Source: Azoarcus sp.
GTDB lineage: Bacteria > Pseudomonadota > Gammaproteobacteria > Burkholderiales > Rhodocyclaceae
DNA length: 64,000 bases
NCBI GenBank assembly: GCA_030656215.1
Contig: JAUSOD010000081.1
Span: 1 to 64,000, forward strand
Direction of reading: 5' to 3'
Numbering within the stretch: the stretch's first letter is position 1; each line of letters opens with the position of its first letter. Below the pieces are notes generated by a model. The model saw only the letters and a list, made by a program, of their open reading frames with translations, did no database searches and was not told where the DNA came from. Positions 52,634 to 61,470 of this stretch are shown here, piece by piece. The position numbers and the translations under genes are program-made.

Positions 52634-55033
52634 TCAGACCACGACAACTGTCTTCGGTCGCAGCAGGAAATGACTCAATGCAGGCAGCAGGATCAGCGCC
52701 CCGAGCATGTTCCAGATGAACATGAATGCCAGCAGGATGCCCATGTCGGCCTGGAATTTGATCGGCGACCACACCCAGGTAGCCACCGCCAATCCCAGCG
52801 TGATCCCGGTCAGCACCACCACCTTGCCGGTAAACAGCAGCGCCTTGTAATAGGCCTCGGACAGGCTCATGCCCTCCTTCATCCGCGCCAGCACCACCGT
52901 CATCACATACAAGGCGTAATCGACGCCGATCCCGACCCCGAGCGCGATCACCGGCAAGGTCGCCACCTTCACCCCGATGTTCAGCCACACCATCAGCGCC
53001 TGGCACAGCACCGAGGTAATCATCAACGGCAGTACCGCACACACCACCGCACGCCACGAGCGGAAGGTGATGAAAGTGAGCACGATCACCGCGCAGTACA
53101 CCAGGATCAGCATCTGCGTGTTGGCCTTCTCGACCACGATATTGGTCGCCGCCTCGATACCGGCGTTGCCCGCCGCATTGAGGAAGCGCAACTCGTCCGT
53201 ACCGTATTGCGCGGCAAACGCCTCCACCGTTCTGACCACACTGTTGAGCGTGTCGGCCTTGTGATCCTTCAGGTAGGCATACACCGTGAGCAGATCGCAG
53301 TTCTGATTGAACATTTCACGCGGTGCGCGGGTAATGATGGCGTTGAGCATGTCCTGCGAGCGCGGGATCTCGAACCACTTCAGACTGCCTTCGTTCATGC
53401 CGGCGTTGGCGACCTTGGCCAGCCCCGCGAGCGAGCTGGTGCCCTCGACGCCGGGCAGCTGTTGCAGCTCACGTTCGAGCGCATCGACTGCCATCAGCGT
53501 GTCGTACTGCCCGCAGGCGTATTGCGGGGTCTTCACCATCACGATGAAGACATCGCTGCTGGCAGCGTAATTGGCGCCCATGAAGGCGTTGTCCCGGTTG
53601 TAGCGCGAATCCGGGCGTAGCTCGGGCGCCCCGGGGTCGGTGTCACCGATCTTCAGTTGCGCGCCGCCCAGCAGGCCAATCGCCCCCATCGCAACCCCCG
53701 CCAGCACGCCGATGGTGGCCCACTTGCGCTGAGTGAACAGATCGAGGAAAGACCAGAAGGGGTGGCGCCTGTGCTCAAGATCGCTGGCTTCGAGGCGCTC
53801 CGCCTGGTTGCTGCGCTGCGCGGCTGCCGCGCTTACGCCGGTGTAGGAGAGCAGGATCGGCAACACCGCCAGATTGGTGAAGATCAATACCGCCACCCCC
53901 AGGCTGGCGGTGACTGCCAGATCCTGAATCACCGGGATGTCGATCACCATCAGTACCGCAAAGCCGATTGCGTCGGTGATGAGCGCGATCATCCCGGTCA
54001 GGAACAGGCGCCGGAAGGTGTAGCGAGCGGCCACCAGCTTGTGCGTACCGCGCCCGATGTCCTGCATGATGCCGTTCATCTTCTGTGCGCCATGGCTCAT
54101 GCCGATGGCGAATACAACGAAGGGCACCAGGATCGAATAGGGGTCGAGCTCGTAGCCGAGCGTTGGCAACAGACCGAACAGCCACACCACCGCGGTCAAG
54201 GAGCACAGCATCACCAGCAAGGTACTGCGCAGGCAGCGCGTGTACCAGTACAGCACCAGGGTGCAGATGGCGATCGCAGCGGCGAAGAACATCATCACCT
54301 GCTGCAAGCCATCAATCAGGTCGCCCACCACCTTGGCGAAGCCGGTGATGTGGATGCTGATCCGCTCAGACTCGTATTTGGTTCGCAATGCCTCCAGGCG
54401 CAGCGAAAGCGCATGGTAGTCGATACGTTCGCCGGTCTCGGCCATGCGATCCTGCAGTGGCACCATCACGATGCTCGACCGGTAGTTGGCCGCCACCAGC
54501 TGTCCGATCTCGCCCGAGCGTTCGACGTTTACACGCACCTGTTCGAGGCTGTCCGACGAGCCATCATAATCGTCCGGAATCACCGGCCCGCCATCCAGAC
54601 CTTCCTCGGTCACGCCAGTCCAGCGCACCGCTGGCGCCCACAGCGACTTCATGAAGGGCCGATCGACGCCTGGCATCAGGAATAGCTCGTCGCTGAGCTT
54701 GCGTACCGTATCGAGATACCCGGCATCAAAAATATCGCCCTCCCTGGCCTCAACCGCGATGCGCAGGCTGTTACCCATGCCCGCGAGCTGGCTGCGGTTC
54801 TCGAGATAATTGACGATGTACGGATGCCCGGTCGGAATCATCTTCTCGAACGCAGCGTTGAGCGAAAGCCCCAGCGCCTTGTAGCCAAAGAAGGCGGTGG
54901 CGATCAGACAAAACGCCAGTACCAGCGCGCGGTTATTGAACAGCAAGCGCTCGAGCAGCGAGCCCGAACGATGATCGAAGCCCTGAAGCCCGCCCGCGAG
55001 GCCAGGCCCGGGCAATGTGTTTGCGATACTCAT
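52634..55033 (-). CDS. RND-superfamily (MMPL/HpnN-type) exporter
   Basis: A 799-residue membrane protein with two repeats, each one helix, a large periplasmic domain and five helices (hydrophobic clusters near residues 35, 230-330, 410 and 600-790). It lacks the helix-8 loop and partner genes of tripartite efflux pumps and matches the MMPL/RND single-component class. The ATG at 55033 overlaps the YCF48 gene stop (TGATG). RND-YCF48-DUF1329-DUF1302 sets recur near aromatic or steroid catabolic genes and are suspected to move hydrophobic compounds across the envelope. Confidence 0.85.
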   Translation of the reverse strand: MSIANTLPGPGLAGGLQGFDHRSGSLLERLLFNNRALVLAFCLIATAFFGYKALGLSLNAAFEKMIPTGHPYIVNYLENRSQLAGMGNSLRIAVEAREGDIFDAGYLDTVRKLSDELFLMPGVDRPFMKSLWAPAVRWTGVTEEGLDGGPVIPDDYDGSSDSLEQVRVNVERSGEIGQLVAANYRSSIVMVPLQDRMAETGERIDYHALSLRLEALRTKYESERISIHITGFAKVVGDLIDGLQQVMMFFAAAIAICTLVLYWYTRCLRSTLLVMLCSLTAVVWLFGLLPTLGYELDPYSILVPFVVFAIGMSHGAQKMNGIMQDIGRGTHKLVAARYTFRRLFLTGMIALITDAIGFAVLMVIDIPVIQDLAVTASLGVAVLIFTNLAVLPILLSYTGVSAAAAQRSNQAERLEASDLEHRRHPFWSFLDLFTQRKWATIGVLAGVAMGAIGLLGGAQLKIGDTDPGAPELRPDSRYNRDNAFMGANYAASSDVFIVMVKTPQYACGQYDTLMAVDALERELQQLPGVEGTSSLAGLAKVANAGMNEGSLKWFEIPRSQDMLNAIITRAPREMFNQNCDLLTVYAYLKDHKADTLNSVVRTVEAFAAQYGTDELRFLNAAGNAGIEAATNIVVEKANTQMLILVYCAVIVLTFITFRSWRAVVCAVLPLMITSVLCQALMVWLNIGVKVATLPVIALGVGIGVDYALYVMTVVLARMKEGMSLSEAYYKALLFTGKVVVLTGITLGLAVATWVWSPIKFQADMGILLAFMFIWNMLGALILLPALSHFLLRPKTVVVV

Positions 55034-56151
55034 CACTTTGCTTCCGCTACAAGTTTGCGATGTTCCAGCCGAGCAAGACCGCGTCCGCCCGAAAGAACCA
55101 GATCACCCGCTGAGGTCTCGACCATGCCGGTCAGCCCGCTGCCGGGGTGCTCAGGTAGCGCGACAAAACTGCGCGCGCCGTCGGTGCTGCGCAGCAAACG
55201 CCCACTCTCGTCGGCCAGCACGACCGACCCATCCGACAACAGACGTCCGGCGGTGAGCGTGATCTCCTGATCGATCGGAACCTGCACCCAGCTTTGCCCA
55301 CCGTCATGGCTGCGCCAGGCGTTGCCGCGCAGCCCATAGGCAAGCATCGTGTCCGCATCGATCACGACGACGCCAAAATAGGTACCGGCGTAAGGGGTCG
55401 GTATGGCGGCAAAACTTTCACCGCCATCCTGCGAGCGGAACAGCACACCTTGCTCGCCCGCGATCAGGATGTCCCGCCCACGAACCTGCACCTGATAAAG
55501 ATGATTGCCACGCGCATTGGGAATGCGCCCCGCCAGTGAGTGCCAGGTCGCGCCGCCGTCTTCGGTCACGAGCGCCAAGCCATAGGCACCAACCGCATAG
55601 CCGCGTTGATCGTCAGCGAAATGCACCCCAAGAAAGGGCTTGTCCGGTCCTTCTTCGACCATCCTCTGGGCATCGCGCACGGCGCGAGCGGCCCCGGGGT
55701 CACCCCCAGCCAGCCGAGCACTCGCCTCATCCAGCACGATGGCGGCCGCCTGACGGCCATCGAGCTGACGCGTCCAGCTGTCGCCACCATCTGCGCTATG
55801 CAGGATCACGCCGCTGTGACCGACCGCCCAGCCCCGATCGGAACCGACAAAATGCACGTCAGTCAGCGCCACGCTCACCGGTACCGTGCGAGCCTGGCGC
55901 CAGTTGCGGCCGAAATCATCGGACAGCAACACATTGCCACGCACACCGACCGCGACCACCCGCTCACCGACGCGGGCAAGTGCCAGTTGAGGGGCGACCT
56001 GCGCCCGAACATCCGCTCGCGCCGGCAGATCGAGCAGATCGGGCACCTTGTGCGTATCGGCCAGCACGGCAGATCCGCCAAGCAGCCACAAAAGAGAAAA
56101 CAGGGTAGCGGCGTGGGGCACGCGCCAACCGGATGGAGTCTTGAAAACCAT
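55033..56151 (-). CDS. YCF48/BNR-type beta-propeller periplasmic protein
   Basis: A 372-residue exported protein with a signal segment (ATLFSLLWLLGGSAVLAD) and five to six repeats of the type S.DGG.SW (SADGGDSWTRQ, TEDGGATWHSL, SQDGGESFAAI, SHDGGQSWVQV, STDGARSF). They fold as a propeller related to the photosystem II factor Ycf48. It is coupled to the RND gene by a stop/start overlap, so it is likely to be a periplasmic partner of the exporter. The ATG at 56151 is chosen because it places the signal segment near the N-terminus. Confidence 0.8.
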   Translation of the reverse strand: MVFKTPSGWRVPHAATLFSLLWLLGGSAVLADTHKVPDLLDLPARADVRAQVAPQLALARVGERVVAVGVRGNVLLSDDFGRNWRQARTVPVSVALTDVHFVGSDRGWAVGHSGVILHSADGGDSWTRQLDGRQAAAIVLDEASARLAGGDPGAARAVRDAQRMVEEGPDKPFLGVHFADDQRGYAVGAYGLALVTEDGGATWHSLAGRIPNARGNHLYQVQVRGRDILIAGEQGVLFRSQDGGESFAAIPTPYAGTYFGVVVIDADTMLAYGLRGNAWRSHDGGQSWVQVPIDQEITLTAGRLLSDGSVVLADESGRLLRSTDGARSFVALPEHPGSGLTGMVETSAGDLVLSGGRGLARLEHRKLVAEAK

Positions 56152-56240
56152 GGGACGTACTCGCTCGCAGCACCCGGCCGTCACGCGACACGATTGAAAC
56201 CGGTGCGGACAGACGGGCACATCAGGAGTGGAAGGCAGTT

Positions 56241-56261
56241 GCCGGCCCGAAGCGGGCCGGC
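56241..56261. terminator. GC-rich hairpin between DUF1329 and YCF48 genes
   Basis: Perfect 9-bp stem GCCGGCCCG / CGGGCCGGC with a 3-base loop and no T-run. It sits in a 137-base gap within the operon and may attenuate or protect the transcript rather than end it. Confidence 0.45.
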
Positions 56262-56288
56262 AGGCAGGCAGCAGAGGTGAAGCCTTGA

Positions 56289-57644
56289 TCAGCGCGAGGC
56301 TTCGGCCGCCACGGCGTCACCGGTGAAGTAGGTTTCCGGCTTGCGCGGCACGACCTTGAAGTCTTCGCCGTTGAGCGCCTGAATCACGCTCATGGTGCCC
56401 GCCTGCAGGTTGAACACGGTCGCGGTCTTGATCAGCGTCGCCGGGATGGACGGCACCACGAAGGGGGTGACCTGGGTCGTGCGCCACAGCTTGCCTTCGG
56501 CGTCGTAGCCGTCGACCAGCGCGATCAGCCAGGTATCCTCGTCAAGGTAGTAGCGACGCTTCGGCACCGCATGGCGCTTGCCGCTGGCGACGTTGGCCTC
56601 GACCACCCACACCCGATGCTTCTCCCAGCGCACGTGGTCGGGGTTGAGGTGGCTCCTGGAGATGGCGTCGTCAAGCTTGGCACCGATCAATCCATTGTTA
56701 TTGTACGGAATCAGCATTTCCTGCTTGCCAATCAGCTTCCATTCGAAGCGGTCGAGCGCGCCGAAAAAGCCCTGTACCTCGTCGAAGTAATTGGCACCCG
56801 ACGCAACAAAGTCCGGCGTGTCGTAGGACACCGTCGGCGCGCGGCGAACACGGCGCTGACCGACCAGATACTGCCAGGCCTGGCGTGCATTCTTCTGATC
56901 GATGCTGTCACGGATCACCAGCGACTCGCCGGCCTTGAACGGCGGCTCGAGGGTGTTGAAGCGAAACATCGCATACTCGCCGGACCAGTTCTCCGGTGTC
57001 GCATCCTCGTAATACTGCGGATACTGGAAGGCGATCTCGTTGCGCGTCGCCAGCGTATGCGACCCGTCGGCATTGCCGACGATGTTCTTGAAACGATACT
57101 CGATCGACGGCGCCTCGACGCGCATCAGGAAGTTCCACATCACTTCGACCCCGTCCTTCGGGATCGGGAAGGGCGTACCGCCGATGCAGCCGGAGATGGA
57201 GTAGCCACCATCCCTGGTCTCGCACCGCGTCGCATTCTTTGCGACGTTGTCGTACACGCGCTGCGGTGCGGCCGCAGTACGGTGCGTGGGATAAACGTCG
57301 AGGCGGAAACTGTCCGGATACTTCTGCAACAGCGCCTTGGTACCGTCGGACAACAAAGCGGCATGTTCAGTCATGTTCTTCGCCGTGACCTGGAACTTCG
57401 GCTTCTCGTCAGCGAAAATCTCGGTCGGAATGTCACCCATTTTCTTGCCCGGCAGCGGCTTGGTGATACCACCCTCCCACGACGGAATGCTGCCATCCTT
57501 GTTTCCGGCCTTTTCCGCGCCCAGCGGTGTCAGCGTGCTCTTGAGCTTGGCCGCCTCGTCTGCACTCACAGCGGCGTGCGCACTCTGTGCGCCCATCAGG
57601 ACGGTCGCCAGTGCCGCCCACAGAACCTTGTGCTTGATCATCAT
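56289..57644 (-). CDS. DUF1329 outer-membrane-associated lipoprotein-sorting-like protein
   Basis: A 451-residue exported protein; signal peptide MIKHKVLWAALATVLMGAQS with cleavage near AHA-AV. It matches DUF1329 in the opening DEAAKLKSTLTPLGAEKAGN and in YSISGCIGGTPFPIPKDG. The fold is related to LolA/LolB-type lipid carriers. It is always found beside DUF1302 proteins. GAGGAG lies 5 bases before the ATG at 57644. It is likely to carry a hydrophobic molecule between the outer membrane barrel and the RND exporter, which is inference. Confidence 0.85.
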   Translation of the reverse strand: MMIKHKVLWAALATVLMGAQSAHAAVSADEAAKLKSTLTPLGAEKAGNKDGSIPSWEGGITKPLPGKKMGDIPTEIFADEKPKFQVTAKNMTEHAALLSDGTKALLQKYPDSFRLDVYPTHRTAAAPQRVYDNVAKNATRCETRDGGYSISGCIGGTPFPIPKDGVEVMWNFLMRVEAPSIEYRFKNIVGNADGSHTLATRNEIAFQYPQYYEDATPENWSGEYAMFRFNTLEPPFKAGESLVIRDSIDQKNARQAWQYLVGQRRVRRAPTVSYDTPDFVASGANYFDEVQGFFGALDRFEWKLIGKQEMLIPYNNNGLIGAKLDDAISRSHLNPDHVRWEKHRVWVVEANVASGKRHAVPKRRYYLDEDTWLIALVDGYDAEGKLWRTTQVTPFVVPSIPATLIKTATVFNLQAGTMSVIQALNGEDFKVVPRKPETYFTGDAVAAEASR

Positions 57645-57673
57645 GTGTCTCCTCGATTGCCTTATGGCTTGAA

Positions 57674-59362
57674 TCAGAACGTGCGCTGAATGGACAGCGA
57701 GATGAAGTCGCGGTCGCCATGGAAGTTGTTGTATGAAAGCTCGGGCACGGCCGTGTTGTATTTGATAACGGAACCTGCACGCCCGAAGTAGTGGGTGAAA
57801 TTCAGGCTGGCCTGCCAGGTTCTCTGGTAATCGGCCTTGATCCCGAGGCTCAGGTTGCCGCCATGCTCGGCCGGGAACAGCGCGCCATTGACCGACGAGC
57901 GCCCCCCCAGCCCATAGCTCAGCCCGATCGGCACCTGCAGATCGAGGCCAGGCGTGACCTGGAAATACTCGGGGGTGAACACGAACTGGATCGCGCTCGC
58001 GTCGCGGGTCGCCAGCGGATCGAGCTGATCGGCGTTGTCGGTGATCTTGAGCCGACGGTTGTAGGCGAACTCGCCGATGAACGATGCGCCGTCCCACAGC
58101 GCGCTCGCACCCATGACGCTGATCGCCGACAGGTTCAGGTGCATCGTCCGGCCCTTCGGGAACGCCGCGTTGTCATCCCCGTCGGAAAGCGGCCCGGTGA
58201 TCACGGTATTGCCGGTTGCCACCAAAGGCATGTTGTCGCGGAACGACATCTCGCCGGCAATATTCGTCTCGCCCAACAAGGTGCTGAAGCTGGCGCCCAC
58301 GGTGCGGATATTCTCGCCAAACACCTGGACATAGTCGCCAACGCTGCCCGGCTGGACATTCACGCCCGGACGAAGATAGAACTGCGGCATTTTGTCGTGA
58401 AACTGCGCCGCATAGAATCCGTACTCTGCATTACCGCTCTTCAGGCGCAGCTGCACCCCACCCTGCCCGGAGTCTTTCGCTTCGATGTCTTTGCCGCGGA
58501 ACACGGCTGCACCGGGCCCGAGGATCACGGTTTCGCCGCCCTCATCGACGAAGTCGGCAAAGCTGAAATAGCTTCCTGCCGCCGGCAGGCGCGACTTGCG
58601 CCACTCGGCCTGGTAGTAGGCGCCGATGGTCACGTCCGCATTGACCTGGAGTTGCGCCGACACCTGCCCCACCGGGCGGGCCACTTCCTTGAACTGCGAA
58701 TTCGGGACCGCCAGCGCGCGCGCAAGGTCAAGCGGCGTCTGCGCGCCCGCAATACCGTTTGAACCGAAGAACAGGCTTTCACCGTACAACTGAGTGAAAC
58801 GCCCGCCCTTCAGGTTAAGGTTCATGCCGGCCGGTGCCAGGTTTCCATAGACGAAGGCATCGAGAAACTCGGCATTGCGCCCGTGCAATCGCTTGGTGTC
58901 ATCGGTGAACTTGTTGTACGAGGCAGATCGCGAATTAACCAGTGCGCCACCCAGGGCGCCCGGGTTGTCGTTGGATTCGTTGTACACCTGGTCATACCAG
59001 GCCGCACCACTCACCCGAAAGCCGAAAGCGCGCTTGTAACGGAAGTCGAATTCGGACAGCACATCCAGACGGTTCGAGATCAGGCCACGACCAAAATTCA
59101 GGTCGCCATCGTTGGTGTTTGCCTGCGGACCGATCGAATTGTCCGCCACGTCCGAGTCAACACCACGGACCCGCCACCCGGCGCTGTACTTCACCGTGTT
59201 ATCCCAGGAGATCCGGATATCCGGATTGCCGGCATCGATCTGAAAGGCGGCTGCACCACCACTTGCCAGCAGGGCTGCAACGGCGGCAATCGCCGCACTC
59301 AAGCTGCTTGCGCGCGGCCCCGGTCGAGCCTGTGCACCACGTGTGCAAGGATGCTTGTTCAT
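57674..59362 (-). CDS. DUF1302 outer-membrane beta-barrel protein
   Basis: A 562-residue protein. A signal peptide (SSLSAAIAAVAALLASGGAAA) precedes FQIDAGNPDIRISWDNTVKY, the DUF1302 opening. Alternating hydrophobic strands run to a C-terminal Phe (SLSIQRTF), the barrel-assembly signature of outer membrane proteins. It is the first gene of the envelope operon and diverges from the LysR gene; the LysR operator lies just upstream. Uptake or release of aromatics or other hydrophobic compounds is inferred from the context. Confidence 0.85.
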   Translation of the reverse strand: MNKHPCTRGAQARPGPRASSLSAAIAAVAALLASGGAAAFQIDAGNPDIRISWDNTVKYSAGWRVRGVDSDVADNSIGPQANTNDGDLNFGRGLISNRLDVLSEFDFRYKRAFGFRVSGAAWYDQVYNESNDNPGALGGALVNSRSASYNKFTDDTKRLHGRNAEFLDAFVYGNLAPAGMNLNLKGGRFTQLYGESLFFGSNGIAGAQTPLDLARALAVPNSQFKEVARPVGQVSAQLQVNADVTIGAYYQAEWRKSRLPAAGSYFSFADFVDEGGETVILGPGAAVFRGKDIEAKDSGQGGVQLRLKSGNAEYGFYAAQFHDKMPQFYLRPGVNVQPGSVGDYVQVFGENIRTVGASFSTLLGETNIAGEMSFRDNMPLVATGNTVITGPLSDGDDNAAFPKGRTMHLNLSAISVMGASALWDGASFIGEFAYNRRLKITDNADQLDPLATRDASAIQFVFTPEYFQVTPGLDLQVPIGLSYGLGGRSSVNGALFPAEHGGNLSLGIKADYQRTWQASLNFTHYFGRAGSVIKYNTAVPELSYNNFHGDRDFISLSIQRTF

Positions 59363-59465
59363 CTCTTCCTCCTCATGCGTTGTGTGTCTTTCGTCTTGTC
59401 GTCCAGCTGGCGGCGAAGGTCTTGGGCCTGTAACGCAGCGGGGTAAGACGAAAGTTATCGGCGGG

Positions 59466-59517
59466 GAGGATTACCGTCCAATACCATTATTCTCCCCTCT
59501 CCATACTCTTTAGGTAT
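59466..59517. promoter_or_regulatory. Bipartite LysR-type operator between DUF1302 and the lysR gene
   Basis: GAGGATTACCGTCCAATACC at 59466-59485 and a perfect ATAC-N7-GTAT (ATACTCTTTAGGTAT) at 59503-59517. The first part matches the dmpC site at 18 of 20 bases; the spacing is the same 37 bases. The ATAC-N7-GTAT half is nearer the lysR gene, as usual for autoregulated LysR operators. Confidence 0.8.
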
Positions 59518-59564
59518 GCTTCAACGCGAGCATCTTGTCGTCGCATGAGGAGGGAGAACGAACA

Positions 59565-60473
59565 ATGGATCTACGTCACTTGCGCTACTTCGTTGCGGTC
59601 GCGGAAGAGGAGAACATCGGACGCGCAGCGACACGTCTGCATATATCCCAGCCACCCCTGACCCGCCAGATTCAGCAGCTCGAGGAGGAACTCGGGGTCG
59701 CCCTGTTCATCCGTACGCCGCGAGGCATGGAATTGACCCAGGCTGGCGAACTTTTCCTGGAAGAGGCGCGCAATATCCGGGCACTGGTGGAACAGGCCAC
59801 CGAACGTACTCAAAGGGCCGGCCAGGGAAAACTGGGGCGTCTCGATATCGGTATCTTTGGGTCTGCCATCCTGGACGTGATTCCGAAACTGCTGCTGAAC
59901 TTTCGGAACTGCCATCCGGACGTCAAGGTTGTCCTGCACACGATGACGAAAGCGGAGCAGATCGAAGCGGTTCGGCAGCGGCGTATCTCGGTGGGCTTCA
60001 ACCGCATGCTCGCACCGCTGGACGATATCGTCATCAAGCAGGTCGCCACCGAGGGGCTGCTGGTCGCATTACACGCTGATCATCCGCTGGCCAGACAATC
60101 CGTCATACGCTTCGCCGAGCTCAAGGATCACCCGATGATCCTTTTTCCGACTGGCGCCCGTCCAAGCTTCATCGACAAAGTCATGGGCCTTTGCATCGAG
60201 AACGGCTTCCAGCCGCAGATTTCCCAGGAAGTCGGCGATGCGGTAACGGGCGTTGCCCTGGTCGCCAGCGGCTTTGGCATCTGTCTGGTGCCCGAATCGG
60301 CAACCACGCTCCAGTTTCCCGGGGTGATTTACCGACGGCTCACCGACCCTCCTCCAAACCTGATCGTGGATCTGAGCTGCATCTACCGCAGGGGCGACCA
60401 GTCGCCGATCCTCGCCGCCTTCCTGCAAACCGTCGATGACTACAGAGAAAGCGCGTCAGAGCAAGTCGACTGA
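59565..60473 (+). CDS. LysR-family regulator, BenM/CatM class
   Basis: A 302-residue regulator. The winged helix is MDLRHLRYFVAVAEEENIGR, then AATRLHISQPPLTRQIQQLE; the effector domain covers about residues 90-295. The N-terminus is the BenM/CatM/CbnR type, whose members bind ATAC-N7-GTAT and respond to muconate or benzoate-like effectors. The ATG at 59565 has GGAGGGAG about 9 bases upstream. It diverges from the DUF1302 operon and probably controls it and the dmpC operon through the shared operator. Confidence 0.88.
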   Translation: MDLRHLRYFVAVAEEENIGRAATRLHISQPPLTRQIQQLEEELGVALFIRTPRGMELTQAGELFLEEARNIRALVEQATERTQRAGQGKLGRLDIGIFGSAILDVIPKLLLNFRNCHPDVKVVLHTMTKAEQIEAVRQRRISVGFNRMLAPLDDIVIKQVATEGLLVALHADHPLARQSVIRFAELKDHPMILFPTGARPSFIDKVMGLCIENGFQPQISQEVGDAVTGVALVASGFGICLVPESATTLQFPGVIYRRLTDPPPNLIVDLSCIYRRGDQSPILAAFLQTVDDYRESASEQVD

Positions 60474-60633
60474 ACTAGCCAACTGAGCAAGCCAACCGCG
60501 CACTTGGCACGAACGTGGAAGGCGCTGCGGCCTTGGCGCCGCTGTCAGCGTGACAAGACAGGCAGGGGGCGCGGTGGCCGAGCGCCTTGGGCGTTCGGGC
60601 GCAGGATCGGGGACACCAGCGCCATCTCACCGC

Positions 60634-60813
60634 TCAGTTTTTCACCGGTACCGTTGCATCCGGCTGATCGATTGCTGCCCCATGCATACGCGCCAGCTCT
60701 TTCGCCCGGACCGCTTGCCACTGGGCTTCCGTCAGCCCATGGCTGCCATCACAGTACTCGCGACGGCCACAACCGCAACGGCCGACATCGTCCGGATTTT
60801 TTGCTACTCGCAT
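60634..60813 (-). CDS. CDGSH-like iron-sulfur protein, short variant
   Basis: A 59-residue protein, MRVAKNPDDVGRCGCGRREY followed by CDGSHGLTEAQW. CDGSH proteins bind a [2Fe-2S] cluster through three Cys and one His; here the ligands CxC...CDGSH are present, but only five residues lie between CxC and CDGSH, against eight in the usual signature. The ATG at 60813 has GGA 8 bases upstream. It lies behind the secreted cupin gene, separated by a strong hairpin. Confidence 0.7.
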   Translation of the reverse strand: MRVAKNPDDVGRCGCGRREYCDGSHGLTEAQWQAVRAKELARMHGAAIDQPDATVPVKN

Positions 60814-60862
60814 TTGATCGTCCACTGAAAAAAGCAGGTGATTATCCCTCAAGCCAGGCTCC

Positions 60863-60909
60863 GGTGCTCGGTACCGTGCCGCTCGCCGGGCGGCACGGTA
60901 CCGAGCACC
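60863..60909. terminator. Perfect 19-bp inverted repeat between the cupin and CDGSH genes
   Basis: Arms GGTGCTCGGTACCGTGCCG (60863-60881) and its exact complement (60891-60909) with a 9-base loop, 11 bases after the cupin stop. No T-run. It may end cupin transcription or protect its 3' end; its length and perfection are unusual. Confidence 0.55.
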
Positions 60910-60919
60910 GTCGGGCCTT

Positions 60920-61414
60920 TTACTGCCCGCGCGGGTCATCCCTCGGATCGACGTACTTGACGTCGAACGGTCCCACGCCGTTGATCTGCACGATCGTCTC
61001 GCCGTCCGCCCATGCAAAGTGCGGCATGCCGGCCGGAAGATGAACGAAGCTCGCCGCCGGCAGGATGTTGGACGGCTGGCGGTCGAGTTTTTCGCCGGAA
61101 CCGACCCCGAAACGCCCTGCGATCACCGTCACCATCTCATCCTTGGAGTGGCGATGTGGCGGCACCGTGAAGCCGGGCGGGAACTTCAGCCGCAGCACGA
61201 AAGGCCCCTCCTTGGCGGGGTGGCCGAGCAGGATTGCGGCCTGGGCACCGGCCGGCAGGGACGGCGGGGCCGCACCCCACGCGATCGTATCGGACGGCAC
61301 CACGGTGTGATGCGGCTCATGGGCGCGGGCTGGCACGTGTTGAAACAGGGCGACGGCCGCGAGCGTCAGGGTAAGCAGGCCGGCTGCGCTGCGGACAGGT
61401 GTATTGCGTGTCAT
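60920..61414 (-). CDS. Exported cupin-domain protein
   Basis: A 164-residue protein with a signal peptide (SAAGLLTLTLAAVALFQHV, cleavage near RAHA). A single cupin follows with PPHRHSKDEMVTVIAGRFGV as the first metal-binding motif (His, His, Glu) and HLPAGMPHFAWADG as the second (His). A metal-dependent enzyme or binding protein; substrate unknown. The ATG at 61414 gives the cleanest signal peptide. The methyltransferase gene lies 56 bases upstream on the same strand. Confidence 0.8.
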   Translation of the reverse strand: MTRNTPVRSAAGLLTLTLAAVALFQHVPARAHEPHHTVVPSDTIAWGAAPPSLPAGAQAAILLGHPAKEGPFVLRLKFPPGFTVPPHRHSKDEMVTVIAGRFGVGSGEKLDRQPSNILPAASFVHLPAGMPHFAWADGETIVQINGVGPFDVKYVDPRDDPRGQ

Positions 61415-61470
61415 GACATGATCCTCTCTACTGAATTGGGGGTGGGGGCCTTGTTCGGCAACCGCGGGCA

